In this document: piece after piece, positions 1 through 8,818 of the stretch
Layout of the letters: the number at the start of each line of letters is the position of its first letter
Position numbering within the stretch: the stretch's first letter is position 1
NCBI GenBank assembly: GCA_002470825.1
Contig: DKOR01000035.1
Span: 124,001 to 188,000 of the forward strand
From: Thiotrichaceae bacterium UBA7357
GTDB lineage: Bacteria > Pseudomonadota > Gammaproteobacteria > Eutrophobiales > Eutrophobiaceae
DNA length: 64,000 bases
Direction of reading: 5' to 3'
Translations under genes and position numbers: made by a program
The notes under the pieces: generated by a model
Seen by the model: only the letters and a program-made list of their open reading frames with translations
Databases searched by the model: none
What the model was told of the DNA's origin: nothing

Positions 1-373
1 CTCCTGCGGCCATATCGACAGGATAATGTTTGCTAGCTATTCCTAGGATTGCGGTCCAGCCACTGAGAATTAATAACCACAATAACAATGATCCTTCATG
101 TGCACCCCAAACTCCCGAAATTCGATAAATTAAAGGCAATTCTGAGTTAGACGTGTTTGCTACATAGAGTACTGAGAAATCATGTACTATGAAGGAGCAC
201 GTCAAAACCCCATAGGCTGTCAATACTAAGACAAATTGTAACAAACATGCGGGCTTTGCAACGGCCATCCAATCAGTGCGACGAAGCAATAATCCCATGC
301 CAGGAATAATGGCCTGCACTAATGCTACTGCAAGCGCCAAGATTAGTGTAAAGTGTCCTAATTCAGGAATCAT
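1..373 (-). CDS. ccmF: Cytochrome c-type biogenesis protein CcmF, N-terminal part (runs off window)
   Basis: The minus-strand frame opens with MIPELGHFTLILALAVA, the usual CcmF N-terminus, and includes the segment SELPLIYRISGVWGAHEGS, the start of the WWD haem-handling region. CcmF is the large multi-spanning inner-membrane subunit of the haem lyase that joins haem from holo-CcmE to apocytochrome c in the periplasm. Its ATG overlaps the ccmE stop as ATGA, so the two genes should be translationally coupled. About 124 codons are visible; the rest lies beyond base 1. The identification rests on sequence and on gene order and is firm. Confidence 0.93.
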   Translation of the reverse strand, partial: MIPELGHFTLILALAVALVQAIIPGMGLLLRRTDWMAVAKPACLLQFVLVLTAYGVLTCSFIVHDFSVLYVANTSNSELPLIYRISGVWGAHEGSLLLWLLILSGWTAILGIASKHYPVDMAAG

Positions 374-825
374 TTCGTTGTTTCTTTATTATCGTAATCA
401 CCGCCGCTTACTTTGAGTGCATGTTGAACTTCAGGAGGCATATAATTCTCATCGTGTTTAGCAAGAACTTGATCAGCTATAAAAACTCCATTTTCATTCA
501 ATTTTCCTTCTGCTACTATTCCTTGCCCTTCTCGGAATAGATCCGGCAATATTCCATCATATTTAAGTTGTACTTCTTTTACTGAATCATTGAGTTTAAA
601 AAGAACAGTTAGTTCACCATTAAGTTTTTCTACGCTGCCCAAGGTCACCATTCCGCCAATACGAAACCGTTGCTCTGGCGGTACTTCGCCAGCAACTACC
701 TGTGAAGGAGTGAAGAATAAATTAATATTTTCACTCAATGCCATTAGCACTAAGCCGATACCTGATCCAAGACCAACTACTAGTAGGCTAACTAAAATAA
801 AACGTTGTTTTTGTTTAGGTGTCAT
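370..825 (-). CDS. ccmE: Cytochrome c maturation haem chaperone CcmE
   Basis: CcmE carries haem covalently on a periplasmic histidine and hands it to CcmF. The product has one N-terminal membrane anchor (about residues 8-27) followed by the OB-fold domain. The haem-binding histidine sits in LAKHDENYMPPE at about residue 124. An upstream ATG at 867 is also open, but MTPKQKQRF from 825 matches the family start and gives 151 residues, close to the normal size. The gene overlaps the end of ccmD by 11 bases and touches ccmF (ATGA). Confidence 0.93.
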   Translation of the reverse strand: MTPKQKQRFILVSLLVVGLGSGIGLVLMALSENINLFFTPSQVVAGEVPPEQRFRIGGMVTLGSVEKLNGELTVLFKLNDSVKEVQLKYDGILPDLFREGQGIVAEGKLNENGVFIADQVLAKHDENYMPPEVQHALKVSGGDYDNKETTK

Positions 826-979
826 CTTTTTTTTCACTATAAAAGCGTTTAAGACGACATAATACATTTTTATAACGTCGGCATGAAGAAATCGAATTTA
901 TGAGTAAAACTAAAGCAACAATACCGTAGCATGACCATATGTAAGCAGCATAACCGCCCATATTTAAAAATTCAATCAT
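815..979 (-). CDS. ccmD: Haem exporter accessory protein CcmD
   Basis: This is a 54-residue single-span protein, MIEFLNMGGYAAYIWSCYG followed by a hydrophobic stretch and a basic tail, typical of CcmD. CcmD helps release holo-CcmE from the CcmABC complex. The reading frame is open back to 1006, but the ATG at 979 overlaps the ccmC stop as ATGA and gives the normal N-terminus, so it is preferred. Position between ccmC and ccmE supports the call; sequence conservation in this family is low. Confidence 0.85.
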   Translation of the reverse strand: MIEFLNMGGYAAYIWSCYGIVALVLLINSISSCRRYKNVLCRLKRFYSEKKDDT

Positions 980-1731
980 GAGGAAGTCACTACTTTTTTT
1001 ACCCATGCATTACGTTTTTCCTGTTCTAATAATTCAGAACGTGAATTGTTAAACAGTATAGAAACATAAAATAATGTAAAGGCGAGTGCCATACACAACA
1101 AAGGTATGAGCATACTTAATTCAATAGAAGGATTGTCAAATTTTGAGACACTTGCCGACTGATGCAAAGTATTCCACCAGTCCACTGAATAATGAATGAT
1201 AGGGATGTTGATGGCACCTACCAATGCGAGAATGCCTCCCGCTTTACCTGCGACACGACGATCATCGATGGCCGAACGCAATCCGATATAACCTAAATAT
1301 AAAAACAACAACAATAACTCAGATGTTAAACGAGCATCCCATACCCACCATGTCCCCCACATTGGTTTGCCCCAAATAGAACCTGTGATTAAAGCTAGGA
1401 ATGTAAATGAAGCACCGATAACAGCACTTGATCGAGCTACAATATCTGATAATTTAATATTCCAGATTAAGAATATAGCGCTGTTCGTTGCTATAACTAT
1501 ATAAATGAACATAGACATCCATGCAGATGGAACATGGACATAAATGATTCTAAAACCATCTCCTTGCTGATAATCAGCAGGAGCAATCACTAGCCCACCG
1601 ACTAAACCGACCAACATTAAGATAATTGTAGAAGTTATACTCCACGGTAAGAGTTGTCCTGCCAATTTGTAAAAATAAGCTGGCGATGCAATGCGGTGGA
1701 ACCATAACCAAATTTTATTTTTTATTGACAT
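976..1731 (-). CDS. ccmC: Haem exporter / haem-handling protein CcmC
   Basis: CcmC is a six-span inner-membrane protein that presents haem to CcmE. It has the tryptophan-rich WWD motif (WGTWWVWDARLTS, about residues 126-137) flanked by the two expected periplasmic histidines (YVHVPSAW, H66, and NIPIIHYSVDWW, H180). Length 251 is normal. It lies 38 bases after ccmB and overlaps ccmD by four bases, in an apparent ccmABCDEF transcription unit. Confidence 0.95.
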   Translation of the reverse strand: MSIKNKIWLWFHRIASPAYFYKLAGQLLPWSITSTIILMLVGLVGGLVIAPADYQQGDGFRIIYVHVPSAWMSMFIYIVIATNSAIFLIWNIKLSDIVARSSAVIGASFTFLALITGSIWGKPMWGTWWVWDARLTSELLLLFLYLGYIGLRSAIDDRRVAGKAGGILALVGAINIPIIHYSVDWWNTLHQSASVSKFDNPSIELSMLIPLLCMALAFTLFYVSILFNNSRSELLEQEKRNAWVKKVVTSS

Positions 1732-1769
1732 ACTCTATTTAAGTCTCCAATTTTTATTAATGACACTAA

Positions 1770-2450
1770 CTATCTGTAGCTGCATGATACTCTCAGAGCA
1801 AAATTAATCACAAACGGACTAAGTGTGGTTGCTAGTACTAATAATGCCGCTAGCCATAATAATTGACCATTATAAGGTAAATCATTAGCTGCTGAGATAA
1901 CCGCGTTGCTACCAAAGATTAATACAGGAACATATAGAGGTAATACGAGTAATGATAATAAGGCTCCAGCTTGTTTTAGACCTATGGTCAAGGCAACGCC
2001 AATAGCACCAATCATATTCAAGTACGGTACGCCCATCAATAAAGAAATAAAGAGAACGCAAATAACATGTGTTTCAAGGTATAAAAGCAATCCTAATAAT
2101 GGTGAAATCAGGACTAATGGTAAGCCAGTTACACACCACTGCGCGAGAATTTTTGCTAAAAATAATAATGAACCCGGAAATGGACTCAATAATATTTGTT
2201 CCATTGAACCATCGCTAAAATCGGAACGAAATAAATTTTGTAAAGATAATAAAATTGATAACAGAGCTGCTACCCAGATTATTCCTGGACCAATGTTTTT
2301 CAGGACAGCAGGGTCAGGACTGATAGCTAATGGAAATAAACTAACAATTACTACAAAGAAGATTACTGGTAGCATGATCTCTGCACGTTGTCGAAATGCA
2401 ATTCGGAGATCACGAAACAGCATAATCATGAATGCATTACTATAGTTCAT
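1770..2450 (-). CDS. ccmB: Haem exporter permease CcmB
   Basis: The product is a 226-residue, strongly hydrophobic protein with about six membrane spans, matching CcmB, the permease half of the CcmAB ABC transporter needed to release holo-CcmE. The conserved segments FFVVIVSLFPLAI, EQILLSPFPG and LPLYVPVLIFG are visible. It begins four bases after the ccmA stop. Confidence 0.94.
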   Translation of the reverse strand: MNYSNAFMIMLFRDLRIAFRQRAEIMLPVIFFVVIVSLFPLAISPDPAVLKNIGPGIIWVAALLSILLSLQNLFRSDFSDGSMEQILLSPFPGSLLFLAKILAQWCVTGLPLVLISPLLGLLLYLETHVICVLFISLLMGVPYLNMIGAIGVALTIGLKQAGALLSLLVLPLYVPVLIFGSNAVISAANDLPYNGQLLWLAALLVLATTLSPFVINFALRVSCSYR

Positions 2451-2454
2451 CGAA

Positions 2455-3099
2455 TTAAGAGCCTAGATGAAAATATTTGGTGCTTATCTGTTCTAACTCA
2501 ATATGTTGATGACTCGTCAACACTAATAACCCACCATTATTGAGATGATTTTTAAAGCTTGTTTCTAACGTTGCAATCATTTCTACATCTAAACCAGTGA
2601 AGGGTTCATCAAGGATCCAAAGTCTTGATGGTTCCATCAGCAATCGGGTAAATGCAATGCGACGTTGTTGCCCATAAGATAGATGCCTGCCTGGACTATG
2701 TTCATAACCACTCAACCCAGCCCATTCTATGGCAGATTGGCAGTTTTCTTTTTTTGGCAAACCGCAAATGTTAGAAAAAAAGTTGATATTCTCTAAAGTA
2801 CTCAATTCAGCTTTGACCCCCGTATTATGCCCTATATAAGTGAGTTGTTGATTGAATTCAATACGTTCCTCATCTATTCTCTGGTTATTCCAAAGCGTCT
2901 GCCCTTCATCCGGTTGCATCAAGCCTGAGAGTATACGCAATAAAGTTGTTTTCCCGCTGCCATTACTACCTTTAATAAATAACATTGCACCTGATGTGAC
3001 AGAAAAAAAAACTTTGTTAATAATTAATTTATCATTGATCTCATAACTGATGTTTTCAGCTCTCAGTTCACATTTCTCATTGAAAATAAAAGTAGTCAT
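2455..3099 (-). CDS. ccmA: Haem exporter ATP-binding protein CcmA
   Basis: This is a cytoplasmic ABC ATPase of 214 residues. It has Walker A GSNGSGKTT (about 44-52), the signature LSYGQQRR (about 139-146) and Walker B LWILDEPFTGLD (about 158-169). CcmA works with CcmB to power haem-chaperone release. It is the first gene of the minus-strand ccm cluster; the long spacer upstream (3100-3502) must hold its promoter. Confidence 0.94.
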   Translation of the reverse strand: MTTFIFNEKCELRAENISYEINDKLIINKVFFSVTSGAMLFIKGSNGSGKTTLLRILSGLMQPDEGQTLWNNQRIDEERIEFNQQLTYIGHNTGVKAELSTLENINFFSNICGLPKKENCQSAIEWAGLSGYEHSPGRHLSYGQQRRIAFTRLLMEPSRLWILDEPFTGLDVEMIATLETSFKNHLNNGGLLVLTSHQHIELEQISTKYFHLGS

Positions 3100-3502
3100 T
3101 AAGCGTATATTTTTTATATATGTGTGAAAACTGAACTAGAAAAAACAACTAGAATACAGTACCAGTTAGTAAGATCAATATGATAACGAAAATAATCTAG
3201 ATGATGACTTTATGCTTATTGATAAGATTTATTTTAATTAAAACTTGCATAGATCAGTAGCCATGTCATATTTGAATTTACTTTTGAATAAAGTGACTCG
3301 ACACCCCAATTAAGTTTATTTTATTTAAATATCTTGTTCAGGACAAATCTTGACTAAATACGAATTTAAATGCTCAGAATAAACTCTTGATTTCAGCACG
3401 TATAATCAAAAAAATCTGATTATATGTTCTGAGTATTTCCATTGTATTAATAATACGCTTAGGATGTATCAAACCGTCTAATACTAGCTTATCTTATAAA
3501 AT
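3100..3502. promoter_or_regulatory. Divergent intergenic region ccmA / pilF with nested inverted repeats
   Basis: This 403-base AT-rich spacer lies between divergent ccmA and pilF and must carry both promoters, although I cannot place them with confidence. A nested dyad is visible. The outer arms CTCAGAA (3373-3379) and TTCTGAG (3427-3433) enclose a perfect 7-base stem, TATAATC (3401-3407) / GATTATA (3418-3424), with a 10-base loop. The TATAAT at 3401 could also be a -10 box but has no convincing -35 at 17 bases. No coding frame is seen. Confidence 0.45.
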
Positions 3503-4327
3503 ATGAATTCTTTTAGTATTCTCAGTCTAGCTCTTATATTGTCGTTTTTATTGGGGTGCGGACCCACGGCTCTATTTAGCCATGTTGGTCAAACTATCAA
3601 TAATGCAGTGTACAATTCGGCTGAAAAAGATTTAAATAACTCACAAAAAAGTCGTGATGCTAAAGCTCATGAAGTGGCTATTACTAATATGCATCTTGGT
3701 GTTGAGTACATGCAACAGGGTGCTTATGAAAACGCATTAATAAAGTTAGAACGTTCACTTTTAGCGAACTCAGATTACGCTCCTACATATAATGTTTTGG
3801 GCTTACTTTATCAGCGATTAGAGGACCCGATTGAATCAGAGAGAAACTATAAAAAATCTCTATCTCTAGATGCTACTAATTCATCAGCACATAATAACTA
3901 TGGTTTACTGCTATGTAGTAATGGTCGATTTGATGAAGCTGAAGTACAGTTTTTAAATGCTGCAAACAATCCATTATATGATTCGCCTGAAATAGCATTG
4001 ACTAATGCTGGCTCATGTCTTTTTTTGAACAAACCAGAAATAGGGGAAAGTTACTTTAAGAAAGCTTTAAAAAGCAACCCTCGTTTTTCACATGCATTAA
4101 TTAAGATGGCTAATATTTCTTATAATAAAAATGAATATAAATTAGCATATCAATATTTTAAACGATATCAGGAAAATGCAAAACATACCGCGAAGAGTTT
4201 ATGGATAGGTATTCGAATTTTTAAAGAGCTTGATTTAAGAGATGACATGTCGAGTTATGCTTTATTATTAAGAAATCAATATCCAAACACACCTGAAGCC
4301 AAAAAATTAAATGAATTACAATTTTAA
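3503..4327 (+). CDS. pilF: Type IV pilus biogenesis/stability lipoprotein PilF (PilW), TPR protein
   Basis: The 274-residue protein has a lipoprotein signal (lipobox LLGC, Cys about 19) and then TPR repeats from about residue 60 to 250 (NMHLGVEYMQQGAYENAL, YNVLGLLYQRLEDPIESE, HNNYGLLLCSNGRFDEAE). The layout follows Pseudomonas PilF, the pilotin that delivers the PilQ secretin to the outer membrane. In many relatives the gene sits in rlmN-pilF-rodZ-ispG; here it stands apart from those genes. A generic TPR lipoprotein is the alternative. Confidence 0.75.
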   Translation: MNSFSILSLALILSFLLGCGPTALFSHVGQTINNAVYNSAEKDLNNSQKSRDAKAHEVAITNMHLGVEYMQQGAYENALIKLERSLLANSDYAPTYNVLGLLYQRLEDPIESERNYKKSLSLDATNSSAHNNYGLLLCSNGRFDEAEVQFLNAANNPLYDSPEIALTNAGSCLFLNKPEIGESYFKKALKSNPRFSHALIKMANISYNKNEYKLAYQYFKRYQENAKHTAKSLWIGIRIFKELDLRDDMSSYALLLRNQYPNTPEAKKLNELQF

Positions 4328-4348
4328 ATTATTGTTTAATACAACAAG

Positions 4349-5278
4349 ATGAAAAAAAATATTTTGTTATTATTGATTGTAGTTATGCCTGGTTGTGGAC
4401 AATCAAGTCTTGACATGGCGATTGAAGCATTAAATGCGCATGAATATAATACCGCACTAAAACTTTTTGTCGCTCTTGCTGAAAAGGGCAATAGTATTGC
4501 TCAAAATCACGTTGCATTCATTTACGATAAGGGACTCGGTGTTGAACAGGATTATGTTCAAGCTGTAGGTTGGTATAAGAAAGCTGCAAAAAGCGGTATA
4601 GCAGAATCTCAAATGAGGTTAGCTCAGTTATATATTCTTGGTCTTGGCGTAAAGCGTGATTATTGGCTAGCTCTAAAGTGGTCCAGAAATGCTGCTGTTC
4701 AAGGAAATGCTGAAGCTGAAGCTAATTTGGGTTATATGTTTCATGTTGGACTTGGGGTAAAAAAAAATTACGCAGAAGCAGCTAAATGGTATCGCAAGTC
4801 AGCAATAAAAGGAACTCCAAGTGCTCAGCATGATTTGGGTGTTATGTATGAGAATGGTCTTGGGCTAAAACAAGATTACAGTCTAGCAATAAAATGGTAT
4901 CGAAAAGCTATAGAACAAGGTGTTATAAATTCTCAAAAGAATCTGCTTAACATGTACCAAAAGAATTTGGGTACTCCACGAAACAATGAAGATGCTGTCG
5001 CATGGTTCCTGGATGCAGCACAGAAAAAACATATCATATCTCAATATCATTTGGGTGAGTTGTATTACGCTGGCGTTAAAGTAAAGCAAGATCTTATTCA
5101 TGCCTATGCCTGGATAGGTATAGTCGCTGCTGGAGGATATAAACCAGCTGAAAAGTTACGTGACGAAATTGAATCACAGATGAATATTGATCAACGGAAA
5201 AAAGGACATATTCTTGCGAAAGAATTGTGGGGAGCACATGGAGTAGTTCAAAGTATCAAGGCAAACATACGGAAGTAA
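4349..5278 (+). CDS. Sel1-repeat lipoprotein
   Basis: The product has a short signal with a lipobox-like VMPGC (Cys about 16), followed by tandem Sel1-like repeats of about 36 residues, for example ALKLFVALAEKGNSIAQ, AVGWYKKAAKSGIAESQ and ALKWSRNAAVQGNAEAE. About six copies fill residues 25-270. Sel1 proteins are solenoid scaffolds for protein contacts, and the partner here is unknown. It lies 21 bases after pilF on the same strand and is probably co-transcribed, suggesting envelope localisation. Function cannot be stated further. Confidence 0.8.
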   Translation: MKKNILLLLIVVMPGCGQSSLDMAIEALNAHEYNTALKLFVALAEKGNSIAQNHVAFIYDKGLGVEQDYVQAVGWYKKAAKSGIAESQMRLAQLYILGLGVKRDYWLALKWSRNAAVQGNAEAEANLGYMFHVGLGVKKNYAEAAKWYRKSAIKGTPSAQHDLGVMYENGLGLKQDYSLAIKWYRKAIEQGVINSQKNLLNMYQKNLGTPRNNEDAVAWFLDAAQKKHIISQYHLGELYYAGVKVKQDLIHAYAWIGIVAAGGYKPAEKLRDEIESQMNIDQRKKGHILAKELWGAHGVVQSIKANIRK

Positions 5279-5459
5279 CAGTTCTGAAATACTTATAAAT
5301 ATTTGCGATGAGACGTTCGTATATTATGTTCACTTACCATAGCTTGTTACAATGTCATATCTAACAAATAGAATCCTCAGCCGTAAGAAAAAACTATAGT
5401 CCTCACGGAGGGAAGGCATGTTATATTCTTGAATTATACTTCATCAAATAATACTTCAA

Positions 5460-5481
5460 ATTTTGACTTTTTAGTCAAAAT
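5460..5481. terminator. AT-type hairpin between convergent sel1 gene and cysK
   Basis: There is a perfect 9-base inverted repeat, ATTTTGACT (5460-5468) and AGTCAAAAT (5473-5481), with a TTTT loop, immediately after the cysK stop on the minus strand and downstream of the Sel1 gene on the plus strand. A short T-run follows on the plus strand. It is a plausible bidirectional terminator, but the stem is AT-rich and weak. Confidence 0.45.
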
Positions 5482-5486
5482 GATTT

Positions 5487-6398
5487 TTAAAACAAATCAT
5501 TGATAGAAAGGTAACGTTCTCCAGAATCATAACCAAATATTAATACACGACTACCTGCAAAGATGTCTTTACCTTTTTCATTCACTGCGGCTAATGTAGC
5601 ACCAGTAGAAATTCCAACAAAAATGCCTTCTTCTTTTGTGCAACGACGCGCCATATCAAAAGAATCTTCTTCAGATACTTGAACCGTTTCATCAATAATC
5701 TCCATGTTTAATACTTCTGGTATAAAGCCTGCACCTATACCTTGAATACGATGCAAGCCTTTTTCACCGCCACTAATAACAGGTGATTTTTTTGGTTCTA
5801 CAGCAAAAACTTTTAAATCAGGAAACTTTGCTTTTAATATCTCTGCACAACCAGTGATATGACCTCCCGTGCCAACACCTGTAATCATATAATCAATTCC
5901 ATCGGGAAAATCAGCCAGAATTTCAAGAGCAGTTGTTTCTTTATGAACTTTCACATTTGCTATATTTTTGAATTGTTGAGGCATCCACCCATTTGGTTCA
6001 TTAGCAAGCAACTCTTTTGCTTTAGCAATAGTCCCACCCATTCCTAATTCCTTTGGTGTTAGTACTAATTGTGCACCGAGTGCTTGCATATATTTACGTC
6101 TTTCAATTGACATAGATTCTGGCATTGTCAGTATTAGGCGATAGCCTTTTACTGCTGCAACGAGTGCTAATCCTATTCCTGTATTACCAGAAGTTGGTTC
6201 GATAATGACGGTATCTTTATTTATTAAATTCTTTTTTTCAGCTTCCTCAATCATTGCATTTGCAATACGATCTTTGATACTGCCACATGGATTAAAACTC
6301 TCAACTTTCATCCAAACTTCGATATCCTTTCGAAATAGCTTATTAATCGAAATATGAGGAGTATTACCAATAGTTTGTAGAATGTTGTTGTATTTCAT
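5487..6398 (-). CDS. cysK: Cysteine synthase A (O-acetylserine sulfhydrylase)
   Basis: This PLP enzyme makes cysteine from O-acetylserine and sulfide. The Schiff-base lysine lies in NPCGSIKDR (about K42), followed by the phosphate/substrate loop [12 protein letters not shown] (about 67-78). The C-terminal [11 protein letters not shown] is the usual CysK ending. An upstream ATG at 6431 is open, but the ATG at 6398 has a good ribosome site (AGGAAAT, about six bases before), giving 303 residues. [11 protein letters not shown] resembles CysK more than CysM. It appears to be transcribed alone. Confidence 0.9.
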   Translation of the reverse strand: MKYNNILQTIGNTPHISINKLFRKDIEVWMKVESFNPCGSIKDRIANAMIEEAEKKNLINKDTVIIEPTSGNTGIGLALVAAVKGYRLILTMPESMSIERRKYMQALGAQLVLTPKELGMGGTIAKAKELLANEPNGWMPQQFKNIANVKVHKETTALEILADFPDGIDYMITGVGTGGHITGCAEILKAKFPDLKVFAVEPKKSPVISGGEKGLHRIQGIGAGFIPEVLNMEIIDETVQVSEEDSFDMARRCTKEEGIFVGISTGATLAAVNEKGKDIFAGSRVLIFGYDSGERYLSINDLF

Positions 6399-6431
6399 TT
6401 TTATTTCCTGGATTGACAAAATGTCAGTCAT

Positions 6432-6942
6432 AATTGAGATGTTTTATTATAACGTTTGAAAAACAAGGAATGAATCAGTTTTAAGCGTTCATATTAATGA
6501 ATATTACATACGAAAATTTTTTTACCACAAGGGCTGACCTGTAAGCGACTGAATAAATTAAAAAAATAGATAATTTTGTTTGGCACTAAACCGATGGATA
6601 TTTATTATAGCGACCGTATGAATAGACTCAATAATTTTATTGATAGACTATTAGTTGGGGCAGCATTCACAAGGAGTATTTCTGGAAGATCAACCATGGT
6701 TAGCAATAAAGGCATTAACTATGAGGGTTATATTTGTACCACGTAGGCAGTGATTATATAAAAGATGTCGATGTTGATATCGATTAGGATGGAGAAGGCT
6801 GGCCTTATTTGATGGAGCTCATTTTACATTATTTATATATTAAGTTAGGCTCGAAACTCTTAGCGATTGACATGTATTAAAAATAAGAAACTGACAACTA
6901 GTTTTTTAGTTAGAACATATATTAGCACGCGAGTTCTCTGAT
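6432..6942. other. 511-base intergenic region with a possible decayed gene
   Basis: No intact gene is visible between the acetyltransferase gene and cysK. On the plus strand a short ORF (6618-6746) encodes about 42 residues starting MNRLNNFIDRLLVG. A second frame, about 6731-6880, reads LYHVGSDYIKDVDVDID, a TAG stop, then DGEGWPYLMELILHYLYIKL. The protein-like composition of both pieces, in different frames and with an internal stop, suggests a frameshifted relic. Neither piece matches a family I recognise. Confidence 0.3.
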
Positions 6943-7365
6943 TTATAAACTTTTTTGCATTCTAACGTGAGGAATCCCAGCTTCATCAAATGGAATTCCT
7001 TCTCTTAGAAATTCAAATTTTTCATAAAAGCTTATAGCACCAACCTGAGCATGTAAATTTACAGTTTTCATTTTCATAGAATGGGCAATTGTTAAAATGT
7101 TTTTTAGCATTGCACTGCCAACACCACAGCAGCGAAAAGATTTAATGACGGCCATACGACCAATTCTTCCGTTACGTAATAAACGTGCAGTAGCGATATA
7201 GGAATCGTCTTTTTTGACTAATAAGTGTATGCAATCAATATCGAGACCATCCCATTCCAAGTCTGCAGCAACACTTTGTTCTTCAATGAACACCTGAGTA
7301 CGAATAGATCTTAAGTGTGACTCCATGTTTGCCCATGAAACTTGCAGTATTTCAAACTGTTTCAT
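6943..7365 (-). CDS. GNAT-family N-acetyltransferase
   Basis: The 140-residue protein has the GNAT fold. The N-terminal IRTQVFIEEQSV segment and EWDGLDIDCIHLLV resemble ElaA/YjcF-type acetyltransferases. The acetyl-CoA loop is R-x-x-G-x-G/A-like in KSFRCCGVGSAMLK (about 75-88), followed by NLHAQVGAISFYEKFEF. It acylates an unknown small molecule or protein amine. Its start overlaps the end of the ribosomal oxygenase gene by 14 bases, so the two are co-translated. Confidence 0.85.
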   Translation of the reverse strand: MKQFEILQVSWANMESHLRSIRTQVFIEEQSVAADLEWDGLDIDCIHLLVKKDDSYIATARLLRNGRIGRMAVIKSFRCCGVGSAMLKNILTIAHSMKMKTVNLHAQVGAISFYEKFEFLREGIPFDEAGIPHVRMQKSL

Positions 7366-8503
7366 CTAAGTAAAAAAATCCGTTTTTATATAATTTATAG
7401 AGTAGTAGCATCATTTCATCTTTTCTATCAAAACTCATTAACACAAGGCACTCAAGCTGGTGTTTGCTACATAAATATTGGATCAAACGTAATTGTGTCT
7501 TAGGTAAAGAGTATTCGCTACCTGCAAAGAATAATTTAATAGTTTCGTCATCTTTGACATAAGAAATTCGAACATTTCCGTGACGGTATATTTGTTTGTT
7601 CTGATTTAAATATTTGTGGAATTCTACTTCATCGAGTATTCCTTGTTCTTGTTCATAATCGTTATGACTGTTTGTGATAAAACGACCAAACCAACTAGTG
7701 AACTCTTTTTTATCTGCGCAAACTGTAAGAATCAACTCACGAAGTGATTCGATATGGTCTTTTTTAATTTCGCCAGGCGATTCTTGTAATTTTAATCCTG
7801 GATCAGCATAAAACTTATCTTCTTTCACATCGTTAAAATTAACAGTAAAAGCGCTCAACAACTCTTTTTGTGATGGCGCTCGAAAGCCGATAGAGTAGGT
7901 CAAGCAATCGTCCAGTGCTATCCCATGATGAGCCACGCCAGGTGGAAGGTAGAGCATATCACCGGGTTTTAAAACCCAGTCTTTCACTCCATCAAAATTA
8001 TTCAGTATTTTCAAACTTAAGTCATCAGCGAATTCATCTTCTGTATAAGAATTTTCGTTAATATACCAATGACGATGTCCTTTCGCTTGTAATAAAAAAA
8101 CATCATAATTATCAAAATGAGGACCAACACTACCATGCATGGGAGCATAGCTAACCATGACATCATCTATTCGCCAGTTAGGTATGAAATTAAATTCATC
8201 AAGAAGATAGCTGAGTTTGGGAATATGATGGTTGACTGCTTGTACTAATAAGGACCAATGAGATTTTGGTAAAGAAGTAAAATCATTTTCTTTAAACGGT
8301 CCATATTCTACCCGCCATGTATTATTTGATTCATCTCTTTTAATTAATCTGGAATCAATGCCCTCTTCACAAGCTAAACCTGCAAGTTCTTCTGGACTGA
8401 TAGGACTCTTATAATTAGGAAATGCTTGCCTAACTAGATAAGGCTTCTTCTGCCAATATTGTCCTAGGAACTCAGGTTGAGTTAAATTGCCTAATATTTG
8501 CAT
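7352..8503 (-). CDS. roxA: Ribosomal protein uL16 arginine 3-hydroxylase (JmjC/cupin, RoxA/YcfD type)
   Basis: This is a 2-oxoglutarate/Fe(II) oxygenase of 383 residues. The iron ligands are visible as H129-x-D131 in GPHFDNYDVF and H192 in LPPGVAHHGIA, placed as in E. coli YcfD/RoxA (373 residues), which hydroxylates an arginine of ribosomal protein L16. The N-terminal LGNLTQPEFLGQYWQKKP is typical, and a C-terminal winged-helix part follows. It is followed by, and overlaps, a GNAT gene. Confidence 0.9.
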   Translation of the reverse strand: MQILGNLTQPEFLGQYWQKKPYLVRQAFPNYKSPISPEELAGLACEEGIDSRLIKRDESNNTWRVEYGPFKENDFTSLPKSHWSLLVQAVNHHIPKLSYLLDEFNFIPNWRIDDVMVSYAPMHGSVGPHFDNYDVFLLQAKGHRHWYINENSYTEDEFADDLSLKILNNFDGVKDWVLKPGDMLYLPPGVAHHGIALDDCLTYSIGFRAPSQKELLSAFTVNFNDVKEDKFYADPGLKLQESPGEIKKDHIESLRELILTVCADKKEFTSWFGRFITNSHNDYEQEQGILDEVEFHKYLNQNKQIYRHGNVRISYVKDDETIKLFFAGSEYSLPKTQLRLIQYLCSKHQLECLVLMSFDRKDEMMLLLYKLYKNGFFYLDETV

Positions 8504-8818
8504 GGAGTGATTATGTTTTTAATTTTGAAAAGGTAAAACATATACTGGAAAAACAATATTTATAATAATGAGATATTTAATCATAAGTAAAAGCAAACTA
8601 ACAATAAACAATGAAATTTATGATGCAATATTTGGTGCTTTAAAGCATTTTCTTGAGACGATGGCTAAAGTGTGATTTAACACTCCACTACATTTGTAAA
8701 TTAGAAAAATCGCATTTAAAAATTTGAACAACTACTCAAATTGCAGTGATTTACTTATACAAATAGATGTGCTGATTGTTTTTAGAAACAATTTGTCCAA
8801 ATAATCAAGATAAAATGA
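8504..8818. other. 315-base intergenic region with two inverted repeats
   Basis: No gene is seen. Near its right end are two perfect dyads: ATTGTTT (8775-8781) / AAACAAT (8786-8792), and CAAATAATCA (8798-8807) / TGATTATTTG (8816-8825). The second overlaps the stop codon of the small unknown gene, and both lie where that minus-strand gene should terminate. Neither is followed by a strong T-run on the minus strand. The promoter of roxA should lie at the left end near 8504-8560. Confidence 0.4.

Noticed and set aside
3370..3407. Sigma-70 promoter using TATAAT at 3401
   Set aside because: No -35-like hexamer at 16-18 bases, and the box is part of a dyad; recorded only as a possibility.
5375..5411. 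GC-containing inverted repeat (CCTC/GAGG with CCGT/ACGG) after the Sel1 gene
   Set aside because: The arms overlap so that both pairings cannot form fully; the AT hairpin at 5460 is the better terminator candidate.
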